NCBI GenBank assembly: GCA_950097015.1
Contig: CATNEN010000031.1
Span: 2,294,001-2,358,000, forward strand
DNA: 64,000 nt
Direction of reading: 5' to 3'
Source of the DNA: Macrostomum hystrix
Taxonomy: Eukaryota; Platyhelminthes; Macrostomidae
Below the pieces are notes generated by a model that had not been told where the DNA came from, searched no databases, and saw only the letters and a list, made by a program, of their open reading frames with translations. Positions 14,480 to 24,767 of the stretch are shown here, in pieces (position 1 is the stretch's first letter; each line of letters begins with the position of its first letter). The translations under genes and the position numbers were made by a program.

Positions 14480-14600
14480 AGTGCTGATAGGAATCTCAAT
14501 CGGGTGTGCATCCGCACGGCCTGAATGTCGTTCAGCATGTCGAACAAATAGTTGGCGACCAGCTTGAAAATGTCGCGCAATAGGAAGTTAGCAGGCGGAA
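14480..14600 (-). other. Possible coding exon of an unidentified gene
   Basis: On the minus strand this short segment reads NFLLRDIFKLVANYLFDMLN and then DIQAVRMHTRLRFLSAL. This is a helical, non-repetitive composition typical of a real protein and unlike the surrounding arrays. I cannot assign the family. A stop lies upstream in frame, so an acceptor would be needed inside the segment, for instance after 'acattttcaag'; the donor may be CTTTCT|GTGCAC, directly at the edge of the 45-bp array. The similar-looking segment at 15240-15330 could belong to the same gene. Confidence 0.25.
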
Positions 14601-14849
14601 TGGAGGACGCAAATGCCGGACCTCACGAAGTCACGTTTTGTCAACTGGGCGGGCTTAGCAAAGCCCTTGCGGCATGTGGTCTAAAGTTGAGACACCAAGA
14701 GGTGTTCAATGACATTTCCGGCGTCATTCATCAACAGCTGCGAATATCAAAATTAGAAGTGCATAGGCACTGAGGGCGGAGCTAGCGGCGCACTTTAATG
14801 ACAACGAACATGCTAAGTCTAGCGATGATGGTGTGCCACATTACACACC

Positions 14850-15250
14850 GCTGGCCATACAAAACGATGGTCATACACACCGCTGGTCATACTCACCGCT
14901 GGTCATACACAGCTGATCATACACACCGCTCATCATGCACACCGCTGGTCATACTCACCGCTGGTCATGCACACCGCTGGTCATGCACACCGCTGGTCAT
15001 GCACACCGCTGGTCATACTCAGCTGATCATACACACCGCTCATCATGCACACCGCTGGTCATGCACACCGCTGGTCATACACAGCTGATCATACACACCG
15101 CTCATCATGCACACCGCTGGTCATACTCACCGCTGGTCATGCACACCGCTGGTCATGCACACCGCTGGTCATACTCAGCTGATCATACACACCGCTGATC
15201 ATGCACACCGCTGGTCATGCACACAGCTGGTCATGCACACCGCTGTCATT
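14850..15250. repeat. Short-unit minisatellite (~16 bp)
   Basis: The unit 'acaccgctggtcatgc' varies (tactc, tacac; 'cagctgatcat'; 'gctcatcat'). The variants recur in a larger pattern, so the array shows higher-order duplication. It lies between the two possible minus-strand exons. Confidence 0.92.
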
Positions 15251-15330
15251 AAACCACTGCTCATACTCGTACACACTTTTGAGCATCTCGAACTCCAATT
15301 TGCGCAGCTCAAGAAGAGGCTCTTGGCAAG
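15240..15330 (-). other. Possible coding exon of an unidentified gene
   Basis: On the minus strand a good acceptor ('tttttttacctcttgccaag|') is followed by EPLLELRKLEFEMLKSVYEY and then EQWFND. A GTGTGC donor would end it just before the array. The peptide has the charged, amphipathic look of a true exon, but I do not recognise the family. If this and the 14480-14600 segment are exons of one gene, the intervening array would be their intron. Confidence 0.3.
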
Positions 15331-15732
15331 AGGTAAAAAAACAGCAAAGGTAAATGGTATGGAGTTTTCCTGTCAACTTTGCACTTGATTTGAATGCTAC
15401 CAAAGCAACCCTACAGTAGTGGCTGGAGCAAAGGAATCAGCGAAAGGACCAACCGAGAGCCCTGCTTGCTGCAGAAATTCAATCTGCCGAACATGTGTTC
15501 CTTGGGGCGGGGGCCATCGATTTATTCTCAGCTCCTCTTTTGTTCAATCTGGGTGACAATCCCAGGAAAAAAAACAAAAGCAGGACGCGGCAAGCGAAGA
15601 CAACTGTAGGACGGACGGTTGTGCAGAGAAAATTTGACAGCGGAAGAAATCTAGATTCGGAATACTGCACTTTCACCTGTCCTCGAGCACAGTTGGGATT
15701 TTTGCATAGACAGTCTGCACAACATCCGGGCG

Positions 15733-18438
15733 ATGACAGCGACTGGAGTCATCCTGCTGATGATGCTCATCCTCATGGCCGCAGCGGCGTCTTTGGCGGC
15801 GCCACCCGCATTGGCGCGCAGCGCCGTTGTCTCGGAGATTCTCAAACCAGCCGATGCGCGCCAGCAGCCGGCGGGTCCGCCTGCGGCGTCTTTCGCCGAG
15901 CGTCTGGCCAGGCGGGACCCGTACGACGAGTTCGCCGAGCCCAGACGGCTGGACTGGCCAGACAGCCGCAGCCAAATACGTCGCCGGCGTCGCCAGATTG
16001 CGGAGAGAATCCGCCAGCGCCTCCTGTGGCGTCTATCGAGTCATCCGGAGCTGACTGCGGCGCTTGCGAAGCCGCTGCCGGCGCACTCGCGCGACAGCCG
16101 CCTGGACAAGCCGGACCCGTACCGAGAGCTGGCTAGCGAGGCCTACCAACGGTTTGTGCAGGCCATTCTGGACATGCGGAATCGCTTGGTGGCCGTACAC
16201 GGCTTCGACGGTTTGTGCTACTGTTACTGATTTTAAGTACTCGTATTAAGTCTGAATTAATTGACAGGTTTGAGGCTCGATGAAAGGTGTGCATCTGGTA
16301 GAATCTGGCCGGCAGTTTTACTTTAGAGTGACGGGTGGTAAGAATGTTTGACAGGTGTGAATCTGAGTGACAGGTGTGAATCTGAGTGACAGGTGTGAAT
16401 CTGAGTGACAGGTGTGAATCTGAGCGACAGGTGTGAATCTGGGTGAAAGGTGTGAATCTGGGTGACAGGTGCGAATCTGGGTGAAAGGTATGAATCTGAT
16501 TGACAGGTGTGAGTCTGAGCGACAGGTGTGAATCTAGTTGACAGGTGTGAATCTGGGTGACAGGCGTGTCGTTGCGAAGTAAGTGGCATGGCCATTCGCT
16601 AAAACTGGCACACTAATCATGCCACACCTCAGAGACCTCTGCCATCGGAGAGTTCTTCGAAAAGACGCCGTCAACGAACTATGGCGGCCTGAATTCAACG
16701 ACAACTGCGGCTCCGACTGGCGGCCCAGAAATCACGCCGAGTCCGCCGGTGCTTGTCTGCCCGCCGCGTTGGCGTCTCGGCGACCATCGATGCGAGAAAA
16801 ATGCCACCTTCTGCTTTCACGACTCGGAGTGCCCGGACAGTCGCTGCTGCTTCGATGGCTGCAACATGCGCTGCCTGGAGCCCGAACTGCTGGTCAGGCA
16901 CGGTGAGTCTGGCTAGACTGGATATAGTGTCAGACTGGCAAGTGTCAGACTGGATATAGTGTCAGACTGGATATAGTGTCAGACTGGATATAGTGTCAGA
17001 CTGGATATAGTGTCAGACTGGATATAGTGTCAGACTGGATATAGTGTCAGACTGGATATAGTGTCAGACTGGATATAGTGTCAGACTGGATATAGTGTCA
17101 GACTGGATATAGTGTCAGACTGGATATAGTGTCAGACTGGATATAGTGTCAGACTGGATATAGTGTCAGACTGGATATAGTGTCAGACTGGATATAGTGT
17201 CAGACTGGATATAGTGTCAGACTGGATATAGTGTCAGACTGGATATAGTGTCAGACTGGATATAGTGTCAGACTGGATATAGTGTCAGACTGGATATAGT
17301 GTCAGACTGGATATAGTGTCAGACTGGATATAGTGTCAGACTGGATATAGTGTCAGACTGGATATAGTGTCAGACTGGATATAGTGTCAGACTGAAGAGT
17401 GTCAGATTGTGAGAAGTGTCAACCCGCACCTCCCTTGCAACACCTCGCCGAGCAGTGTGCCGTGACTACACAAACAGCTCGGTGTTCCCAGGCGATCTGT
17501 ACATGCGTCAGCGGGAGCAGATTTGCACCTGCGACGAGCTGGGCCGGCCGCGGGCGTGCAAGGATAAAAAGCCGTGCGTCGATGTGATCTCTAGCGCGGT
17601 GAGCAGAACTCAATGTTAGTCTCTATTTCGGGTGGTTGCGGATACAAAATGGGTCTAAGTTAAAAAAATGCAAAAATGTATATTTTTTCTAGACTATGGG
17701 GATTTCCTAAATGTTATTCTAGACGAAGGTTTTCCCTAGTGAATCTATAAACCAGGGGATTTTCTAAGTGAAACTCTAAACTAGGGGATTTCCCAAGTGT
17801 AGCTCTAAACTAGGGGATTTCCCAAGTTAAACTCTAAACTAGGGGATTTCCCAAGTAAACTCTAAACTAGGGTATTTCCCAAGTGTAGCTCTAAACTAGG
17901 GGATTTCCCAAGTAAACTCTAAACTAGGGTATTTCCCAAGTGTAGCTCTAAACTAGGGGATTTCCCAAGTAAACTCTAAACTAGGGGATTTCCCAAGTAA
18001 ACTCTACACTAGGGGATTTCCCAAGTGTAGCTTTAAACTAGGGGATTTCGTAAATGTAAGTCTAGACGAATGGATTTCCCAAGTGTAACTCTAAACCAGG
18101 GGATTTCCTAAATGTAAGTCTAGACTAGGGGATTTCCTAAATGTAAGTCTAGACTAGAGGATTTCCTAAATGCAAGTCTAGACTAGGAGATTCTCGAATT
18201 AAATTCCTCTAGTAGACTTTATAAACTCAGCAGGATATTTTTAAGTACAAATCAAGACATGAAGTATAAGTGATTGTTGAAGGGCAAGCTTTCAATAGAA
18301 AATCCTACATTGCAGCTGTTCAAACTGCCCTACATCAGCAATGAGACTGTGAAATTCAGGAAGCGGGAGCGCACAACCCGACAGAAGATCTATGACGCTC
18401 TGCAGGAGGCCTTCAAGCACATGAAGAAGGTCTACTGA
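15733..18438 (+). CDS. Secreted WAP four-disulfide-core protein (WFDC1-like)
   Basis: Four exons: 15733-16210, 16633-16902, 17456-17598 and 18316-18438. Phases 1, 1 and 0 match, giving 337 residues. Exon 1 encodes a signal peptide (MTATGVILLMMLILMAAAAS) and a basic Arg-rich region. Exon 2 encodes a Thr/Pro-rich spacer and a WAP domain with all eight cysteines (C202, 213, 220, 226, 231, 232, 236, 240). Exon 3 adds a second cysteine-rich segment (C251, 273, 275, 284, 290). Exon 4 ends with a basic tail. WAP domains are usually protease inhibitors or growth modulators; one WAP domain plus a Cys-rich C-terminus recalls vertebrate WFDC1 (ps20), but orthology is not proven. Each intron contains its own minisatellite. 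A CAG acceptor lies 19 nt before the ATG. Confidence 0.85.
16325..16570. repeat. Minisatellite in WAP-gene intron 1, 19-bp unit
   Basis: About 13 copies of 'gacaggtgtgaatctgagt', varying at the 'gagt/gggt' and 'gaca/gaaa' positions. The array ends about 60 nt before the exon 2 acceptor. Confidence 0.95.
16920..17393. repeat. Minisatellite in WAP-gene intron 2, 17-bp unit, ~28 copies
   Basis: The unit 'tggatatagtgtcagac' is repeated almost without any substitution, which points to very recent expansion or strong homogenisation. The array starts about 15 nt after the exon 2 donor (GTGAGT) and fills nearly the whole intron, ending about 60 nt before the exon 3 acceptor. Confidence 0.97.
17690..18200. 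repeat. Minisatellite in WAP-gene intron 3, ~27-29-bp unit
   Basis: Units consist of 'actaggggatttcccaag' followed by 'tgtagctctaa' or 'taaactctaa'. Towards both ends they diverge ('cctaaatgtaagtctag'), a pattern of old edges around a younger centre. Confidence 0.93.
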
Positions 18439-18719
18439 TTAATCTGCTTGGCCATTGCTGACAGTTACCAAGGGTGAAGGAATTAATGCCGCAATGGTCT
18501 AGGTAATTCTATGAATTTAAAATCAATTTTATCCATACCAGATAAATACATACGAGAGTGCAGGAAGTAAGCGCCTTTGGCATACCATGCCGCATACGCT
18601 CGTATGATCAATTTTCTTGTCTGAAGAGAGTAGCGAAAAAGACCTTTGCCGAAAATCTACACTATAAATTCAAGTTTTTCTGTACTATATACAAACAAGA
18701 AAAGTAAAAATTTAACAAT

Positions 18720-19575
18720 TTGATAACAATGACTGAGGTAGACAAACTGCTGACTGCCCGGAAGCTCTCCGTTGCCTGTCCGTCAGCGCCACGACAGAAA
18801 ATTACGGCCCCGATGTCGCCCCTCGTGTTGACCAACGACGCTCGCTGCTTGTCTATAGCTTGCGCTGGGCGCCCTCTACGGTCGAGATCAGCTGCTCTCG
18901 TAGCACAGAGTACGCCATGATGGCGGAGATCAGCTGCTCTCGTAGCACAGAGTACAACGCCATGATGGCAGAGATCAGCTGCTCTCGTAGCACAGAGTAC
19001 AACGCCATGATGGCAGAGATCAGCTGCTCTCGTAGCACAGAGTACAACGCCATGATGGCGGAGATCAGCTGCTCTCGTAGCACAGAGTACGCCATGATGG
19101 CAGAGATCGGCTGCTCTCGTAGCACAGAGTACGCCATGATGGCAGAGATCAGCTGCTCTCGTAGCACAGAGTACAACGCCACGATGGCAGAGATCAGCTG
19201 CTCTCGTAGCACAGAGTACAACGCCTTGATGGCGGAGATCAGCTGCTCTCGTAGCACAGAGTACAACGCCATGATGGCGGAGATCAGCTGCTCTCGTAGC
19301 ACAGAGTACAACGCCATGATGGCGGAGATCAGCTGCTCAGCTGCACATGATACGCACGGAGCACATATGGGAGCGCAGCCCTTTCTACCGAGTCGAATGT
19401 CTTCGTGAAGTCAATGAAGGCAACAATCAGGTCCAACTGGCGCGTGCGCGCGTCCTCGACGATTCGGCGAAGAGCCAGAATCTGCGTCGCTGTGCGCGGT
19501 GTAGGGATCCAGCACAGGCTGCAACCGCGATAGCAGGAAGACCCGTCTCACGGTCTCAATAAAAATAGTTATCCC
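18720..19575 (-). mobile_element. Dead LINE fragment (reverse transcriptase domain)
   Basis: On the minus strand the segment from 19520 to 19350 reads QILALRRIVEDARTRQLDLI and then VAFIDFTKTFDSVERAAL. The block FxDFxKxFDS is the first catalytic motif of non-LTR reverse transcriptases. Upstream, RLQPVLDP is in another frame (frameshift). Downstream, after the internal 45-bp array, a mutated GDIGAVIF lies where QGDTLAPFLF is expected. The ends are not visible. Stops and frameshifts show it is inactive. The family is probably one of the RTE/CR1-like groups, but this fragment is too short to decide. Confidence 0.8.
18885..19336 (-). repeat. 45/42-bp minisatellite derived from LINE reverse transcriptase
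   Basis: About ten copies; some lack three bases ('aac'), giving 42 bp. In the LINE reading frame each unit encodes VLREQLISAIMALYS. This is the part of the reverse transcriptase that follows the FDS motif in many LINEs. The array lies exactly between the preserved upstream and downstream RT pieces, so it arose by internal amplification of RT codons. Confidence 0.9.
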
Positions 19576-20262
19576 GTGACTTTGAGCCACACTCAATTAC
19601 AACAGCCAAACAAAAAACACACTTCTGAGACAGACCTCATGGATAAAATATCTCAAGGCAAGTCTAGACTGAAAATAGCAGTATTTCAGCATTTAAGTTG
19701 CTCAGTTCTTGGGCAGTGCACTGAAGATTCAGTTTTGTCTTACTAAATCTAAAGCTTTCTTAAGAGTATATTTATTAACGAGTGAAACAACTAACTGGCA
19801 AAGTCAAAGTCCAGTCAAAATCAATTTTGCTCTCAAATCTCGTAATTTAAAAGGAAAAAACTATTGTTGCCTAATATAACTAGTAAAAACTTGTTCACAG
19901 CAATCGAATATAGGATAAAGAATTATTAAACTGGCTTGCAGCATGTCTTATTTAACTACTACTTGCAGTAACGTAGAGAGAATAGGGTGTAAAGGCCGAG
20001 AACAGACAGTCACAACTAAATTCTGCAATCTCTGCATCGAAACTAAAGCTTTGATTAAAATTTTAGTCCTTCAAAGCCAAATCTCTCTTCAATTTTATTA
20101 CAACGAAAACTATAAAACTCAATAAATTCGAAAGTACAACTAAATAAACATAGAACTAATCAATCAGCTGAAAGTCTCAAATTTAACAGATTCTATTTTG
20201 GGCACAAGTTTAATAACTAGGCTCTAGCTGTGTCATGGCCTAATTTTGAAGTTCTTCAAAAC
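19576..20262. other. Intergenic, AT-rich, nothing recognised
   Basis: About 700 bases between the dead LINE and the 3' end of the aminotransferase gene. No exon, RNA gene or repeat is seen apart from A/T-rich low complexity. Confidence 0.5.
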
Positions 20263-20445
20263 CACTGACAACCTGAAGTTCTTCAAAACTGCTAACTGCC
20301 ATGCTGATGTCCTTCAAAACTGCTAACTGCCATGCTGATGTCATTCAAAACTGCTAACTGACATTCTGAAGTCATTCAAAACTGCTAACTGACATTCTGA
20401 AGTCATTCAAAACTGCAAATTGACATCATGATGCTTTTCAAAACT
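20263..20445. repeat. Small tandem repeat, 31-bp unit, ~5 copies
   Basis: Units contain 'ttcaaaactgctaactg' followed by variable 'acattctgaagtca' or 'ccatgctgatgtcc'. It lies downstream of the aminotransferase gene. Confidence 0.85.
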
Positions 20446-20583
20446 ACAACCAATTAGCAGAAATGTTGCAATAGAAACGCACCGAACGGTCTTAAACAAA
20501 AGTTTAGCCTTTGTCTTCTATTAAAAAATATGAGTAATATTGAAAATGAGACACTCTCGTATGTAGCCAATAGCCTATAAGTA

Positions 20584-20589
20584 TTTATT
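20584..20589 (-). terminator. Poly(A) signal AATAAA of GOT2
   Basis: Read on the minus strand, AATAAA lies about 50 nt after the GOT2 stop codon. Confidence 0.6.
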
Positions 20590-20639
20590 TTACATTATCT
20601 GTCTCTAGGCAGCTAATTAACCGCGTCTGTTACTAGCTC

Positions 20640-23600
20640 TCACTTAGTAACCTGGTGGATAGCATGCGCCAGGTAAGCCACATTGTTGGAAGAAATTCCG
20701 GCCACACTGATCCGGCCGTCCTTAGTCAGGTAGACGCTGAACTCCTTTGTTAGGCGCTCCACCTGCTCCGGCTTGAGGCCAGTGAAGCAGAACATGCCAA
20801 TCTGGTCGACTATGTGCTGCCAGTTCCTCTTGCTGCCCTCTTTGGCCAGCAGGTCTGCCAGCTGGGTGCGCATGCTGATGATGCGGTCAGCCATCACCTT
20901 CACATCGGCTAGCCAGGCCCGGCGGAGCTCCGGTTGGGTCAGCACGGCCGCAGCGATTCTGGCGCCGTGAATGGGCGGATTGGAGTACATGGGCCGGATG
21001 AGAATCTTCATCTGGCTCATGACCCGGTCGCGCTCCTCCTGCGAGTCGCAGAAGATGCTGAAGGCGCCAACCCGCTCGCCGTAGAGGCCCATGTTCTTGG
21101 CAAAGCTCTGGCACAGAGCAGCCGGGAGGCCCTCCGATAGGAAGTAGCGAACGGCCCAGGCGTCAGTGTCCACGCAGCCGGAGGCGAAGCCCTTCGAGGA
21201 GGAACAAAAAATGGAGGTCGTCAGAACAAAGGAGAGCCGTAGACATCACAAGGAAGATCAAAGAGGAGAGCCGCAGACATCAAAAGGAAGATGAAAGAGG
21301 AGAGTAGCAGACAAGGAAGAGCGCGCACCTGATAGGCCATGTCGAAGAACGGATACAGCTTCCTGCGCTTGATGATGTCACAGAGCTCGCGCCACTGCTC
21401 CTGCCGCGGATCCACGCCAGTCGGATTGTGGGCGCAGGCGTGCAGTAGGATGACGTCACCTTCGGGTATTTTGCTAACGTCGTCAAGGCAACCGGCGGCG
21501 TCGAAGCCGCAGGTGGCCGGATCATAGTAGCGGTACTGCTTAACGGACATGCCGGCGTGGCCAAACACGGGATTGTGATTGCCCCAGGTGGGCTTAGGAA
21601 ACCAAACAGTTTTGCTGGGATAGAACTTGGCAAAGAATGCGGCGCCAATTCTCAGGGCGCCGGTGCCGCTGATGGACTGGGCGGTGGCATTGCGGCCCTC
21701 GCGCAGGATCGGATGCCCATCGCCCAAGGCCAGCTCGGCGGCAGCCTTGGCAAACTCTGGCAGGCCGATAATGCCGGCGTACTCTTTATCCAGCTTCTGT
21801 GCCATGATCTGCTCTTCGGCTTTGCGCACAGACGGCAGCACAAATGGCTTGCCAGCATCATCCCTGTAGGCGCCGACGCCCAGGTTCATCTTCTTGTCGC
21901 TCTTGTCCCGTTTGAAGGCCTCCGTGACGCCCAGGATGGGATCTGGCGGGCCCATCTCCACACTGGCCCAGTGCGCCCTGCCAAAATTAAAGTTGATGCT
22001 TTCTGTATTCAAATGGTTATATTTATGTATACATTAATGTTGTAGCCTAGTGATTAGAGTGTCGGACTCATGACTAAAAGGTCAAGGTTCGATTCCTGAC
22101 CCCACTGGAGTTGATAGTCGATACAATGCCTTATCAATAAACAGTTATTTACATTACTTTAATAGCAACCGTTTTTACTTTAGCATTATACAATGCACAT
22201 AAAATATTATCTAATTGTTTAGGAATGTACCATAATATATAACTAGAAATGTCTTTTTCACAAACACAGTCTTGACATACTAAACATCATTTATAAAAAT
22301 CGTTTGGCCAGCATGATAGAATCCAGTCCAATTTGGAAACAAACCACCTAGGCAGCAACAATTTTGGTGACAAGCAATTATAGTGACAACCATTTCAGCA
22401 ACAATATACTTTCCACATATTTTTAATTAGTAACATGCAATAACAAATATTATTTAAACAAGCAACAGTTTATTTCAGATATTTTAGATAATATATTATA
22501 GATTTCAAGTATAACAATAATTAATACACTAGAAAAGGTAGAAAGGTAAACATGCAGATATGCTAAAGGAAGTGCTTATTCCCACGGTCCCATGCCGATA
22601 ATTATAATTTTATCCACACGGATCTGTGCCGATAATGTTCTGCTTATCCACACGGCAGCTTGTATGAATAGGTCTACTTTCAAGTCCCTATACCTATTCT
22701 TCTCTGAGCATAAGGCTTTTGCTTCAGAGTATAGTGTATAGTGTACACTATCAATGCATAGTGTAAAAGAATAACAATGATTTATAATATGTGTGACGAG
22801 TTTGGTGCTGACTAGAATTCTACTGGTTGACTCGTATGATTTTCTTAGATAGACTTCTTACTTTTTTAAGTCAATACAATTCGAATGAAAACACGTAACG
22901 ATGACAAAATATTTAGTAAGTTGTTATTACAATAATTAAAAAGGATGACATTAATGTCGGTTAATGAATGTGTAGGTCGAATGTAGAACACTGTCGTAAC
23001 ACACTGTCAACTTTGTCGATCTATTGGCTCGAGGGTTCAACAAACGTTCAAACCCGAAAGGGCCTCGTTTTAAAGAACAGAACCGTGTGGATAAAATTGA
23101 AATTAATGGCACGGCATATTTATAAAAAGAGTTTTAGACCTATTCATACAAGCTGCCGTGTGGATAAGCAGAAAATTATCGGCACGGATCCGTGTGGATA
23201 AAATTGAAATTATCGGCACGGGACCGTGGGAATAAGCTCTGCCTATGCTAAAAGATAAAAATAGGGCAATTTAATTTTTTCTCTTTAATAATGCTTGTTT
23301 GTTACTACAAACTCTGTAGTAATGTGCTGAGCACATTGTGAACACAGAGACAGGGCTGGACAGGGCTTTTTATTTAGTCTTTGTAACTGAAAATACTAGG
23401 CCTACTACTATATAACACCACTATTTCATTTTCTATGTTGGCAATTAGGGCCTTTGTCAAGTTGCAGAGCTTGCTATTAACTTTTAGCATTATTGTAACA
23501 GGTAACACAGCTAGAGATGTCTAAGACTCACTGAGACAGCATGTTCAATGTCAAGCTTTTATACAACCTCAAAAAGAAAATATTTAGGGCCTTTACTAAA

Positions 23601-24254
23601 TTTTTCTACATTTTTGTAACTTTTTGTTTTAATTCATAACTTTACACTAGGAAAAAGTTGTCAAAGATTTAGGCTACACAGTTTTCTACTTGGTTTTGCC
23701 TAAATGGCTGCAGCTAAAGTGAACCAGTACTGCATGATCCAGGTATACAATGGATATACTAGACTTTCCAAAAATAGATACTTTGTTTGGGACTAGCACA
23801 ATTTAAAAAATGGTACATTTTCAAGTCTAGTATATTTACTCATTTATTTATTCTAAAGAAATAAAGAAAATATTTTTATCTCAAGAAGCCCATAGCCATT
23901 CTTAGATAATGACTAGCAAAAAAATACCCCCTTTGGGGGGAGGGACCCCAAAGAAAATGAAGGCTTAAAATAAAAAAGCATAAAATATATCTAGCAACAT
24001 AGCCTACCTGAAGGCTGAAGCAATGAGAACACAAAATCGAAATTGGGCCAAGGTGTAAACAAAGTAAGGCCCAACCCATTTTTTATCAATTGTTTTTAGC
24101 TAGGGCCTACCAGCTACTTGGTAGCTACTTGGTCATATAATCTCAAGAAATAAAAGTAGTTTGATTGTGTTACTTACTTTGTGCGACATGCAAGAGGCAT
24201 AAATCGGCATGCTTTCAACAGAGAGTTACTATTGGTATATACGAGAGAGTTCAT
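20640..24254 (-). CDS. GOT2: Aspartate aminotransferase, mitochondrial
   Basis: Interconverts aspartate and 2-oxoglutarate with oxaloacetate and glutamate in the mitochondrial matrix (malate-aspartate shuttle), using pyridoxal phosphate. Exons are 24254-24178, 21977-21329 and 21191-20640, with phases 2 and 0 matching; 425 residues. Exon 1 encodes [20 protein letters not shown], a basic/hydroxylated presequence without acids, and joins in phase to [20 protein letters not shown], which is typical of the mitochondrial isoform. Exon 2 has the [22 protein letters not shown] and FFDMAYQ blocks. Exon 3 has the PLP-binding lysine in [14 protein letters not shown] (about K274) and ends HAIHQVTK. An AG acceptor-like site lies six bases before the ATG. 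Intron 1 (2.2 kb) contains a SINE head and a 676-bp MITE. The gene is head-to-head with CPSF3. Confidence 0.95.
22025..22112 (+). mobile_element. SINE head fragment (tRNA-like)
   Basis: Reads 'ttgtagcctagtgattagag' and 'ggttcgattcctgac', matching boxes A and B of the head of the complete SINE at 9386-9707. Only about 85 bases are present; the core and tail are missing. It sits in GOT2 intron 1, antisense to the gene. Confidence 0.75.
22559..23252. mobile_element. Non-autonomous DNA transposon (MITE) with 109-bp inverted repeats
   Basis: The element spans 22568-23243 (676 bp). The left end (22568-22676) is an inverted copy of the right end (23135-23243), with about 7 differences in 109 positions; the ends start 'gg(a/c)ag(t/a)gcttattccc'. 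The nine bases TATGCTAAA flank it on both sides (22559-22567, 23244-23252). Long inverted repeats with a 9-bp duplication are typical of Mutator-like elements, but the superfamily is inferred. There is no coding capacity inside. It lies in GOT2 intron 1. Confidence 0.88.
23253..24177. other. Remainder of GOT2 intron 1, nothing recognised
   Basis: About 0.9 kb of AT-rich intron between the MITE and exon 1. No additional exon or repeat is seen. Confidence 0.5.
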
Positions 24255-24581
24255 GGTGCTCTTAAAATATTTAAATCTAGCCTAGACAAATTCGGAAGTT
24301 GCAGGTAATTATAAGATCCGATTAACACAATTGGATCAAATTTTATATGTAGTGCACATTTTCAGAGAAAGCGTCAATCATTACATTTTTGAATATCATT
24401 ACAACTTTTTGTTAGCAAAGTTTTCTAATCAATCAAGAAAAAAGTATTTTATCCTGAAAGTTAATTATTAAAACCTTTCTTTTAATAACTTTTTAGTTTA
24501 AAATTGGTATACTAAGAAACACTTTAAATTAAATCTTTAAACTATAATTTTAGGCGGCCGCTTAATTTTGTTTCTCTAAGT

Positions 24582-24767
24582 CCCAGGTACAGTGGCGTAG
24601 CTAGTAATTTTCGATGGGGGGATAAATGAAAAAAGTTCAACGAACAATTCAAAAAATAGACTGTATTTTAATGGTAATACTCCCCCCTTTCAACCCTCCC
24701 ACAATTTTTCTGCCGCTTGGGAGGGATATGTCCCCGTATCCCCCCTAGCTACGCCACTGCCCAGGTA
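24582..24767. mobile_element. 170-bp MITE, hAT-like
   Basis: The element spans 24590-24759. It starts CAGTGGCGTAGCTAG and ends with the exact reverse complement (15-bp inverted repeats). The eight bases CCCAGGTA lie directly on both sides (24582-24589 and 24760-24767). CA-G-G termini and an 8-bp duplication fit the hAT superfamily. Too short to encode a transposase. It lies between the divergent GOT2 and CPSF3 genes. Confidence 0.88.

Noticed and set aside
13399-14524. Long open frames on both strands in the 45-bp array
   Set aside because: They follow from a stop-free unit divisible by three. One minus frame is broken by a point mutation near 13896, and no start context or flanking splice pattern supports coding.
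16211-16230. Alternative end of WAP-gene exon 1 at an in-frame stop (165 residues)
   Set aside because: Splicing at the GT at 16211 joins in phase to a WAP-coding exon, which explains the gene much better than read-through into the intron.
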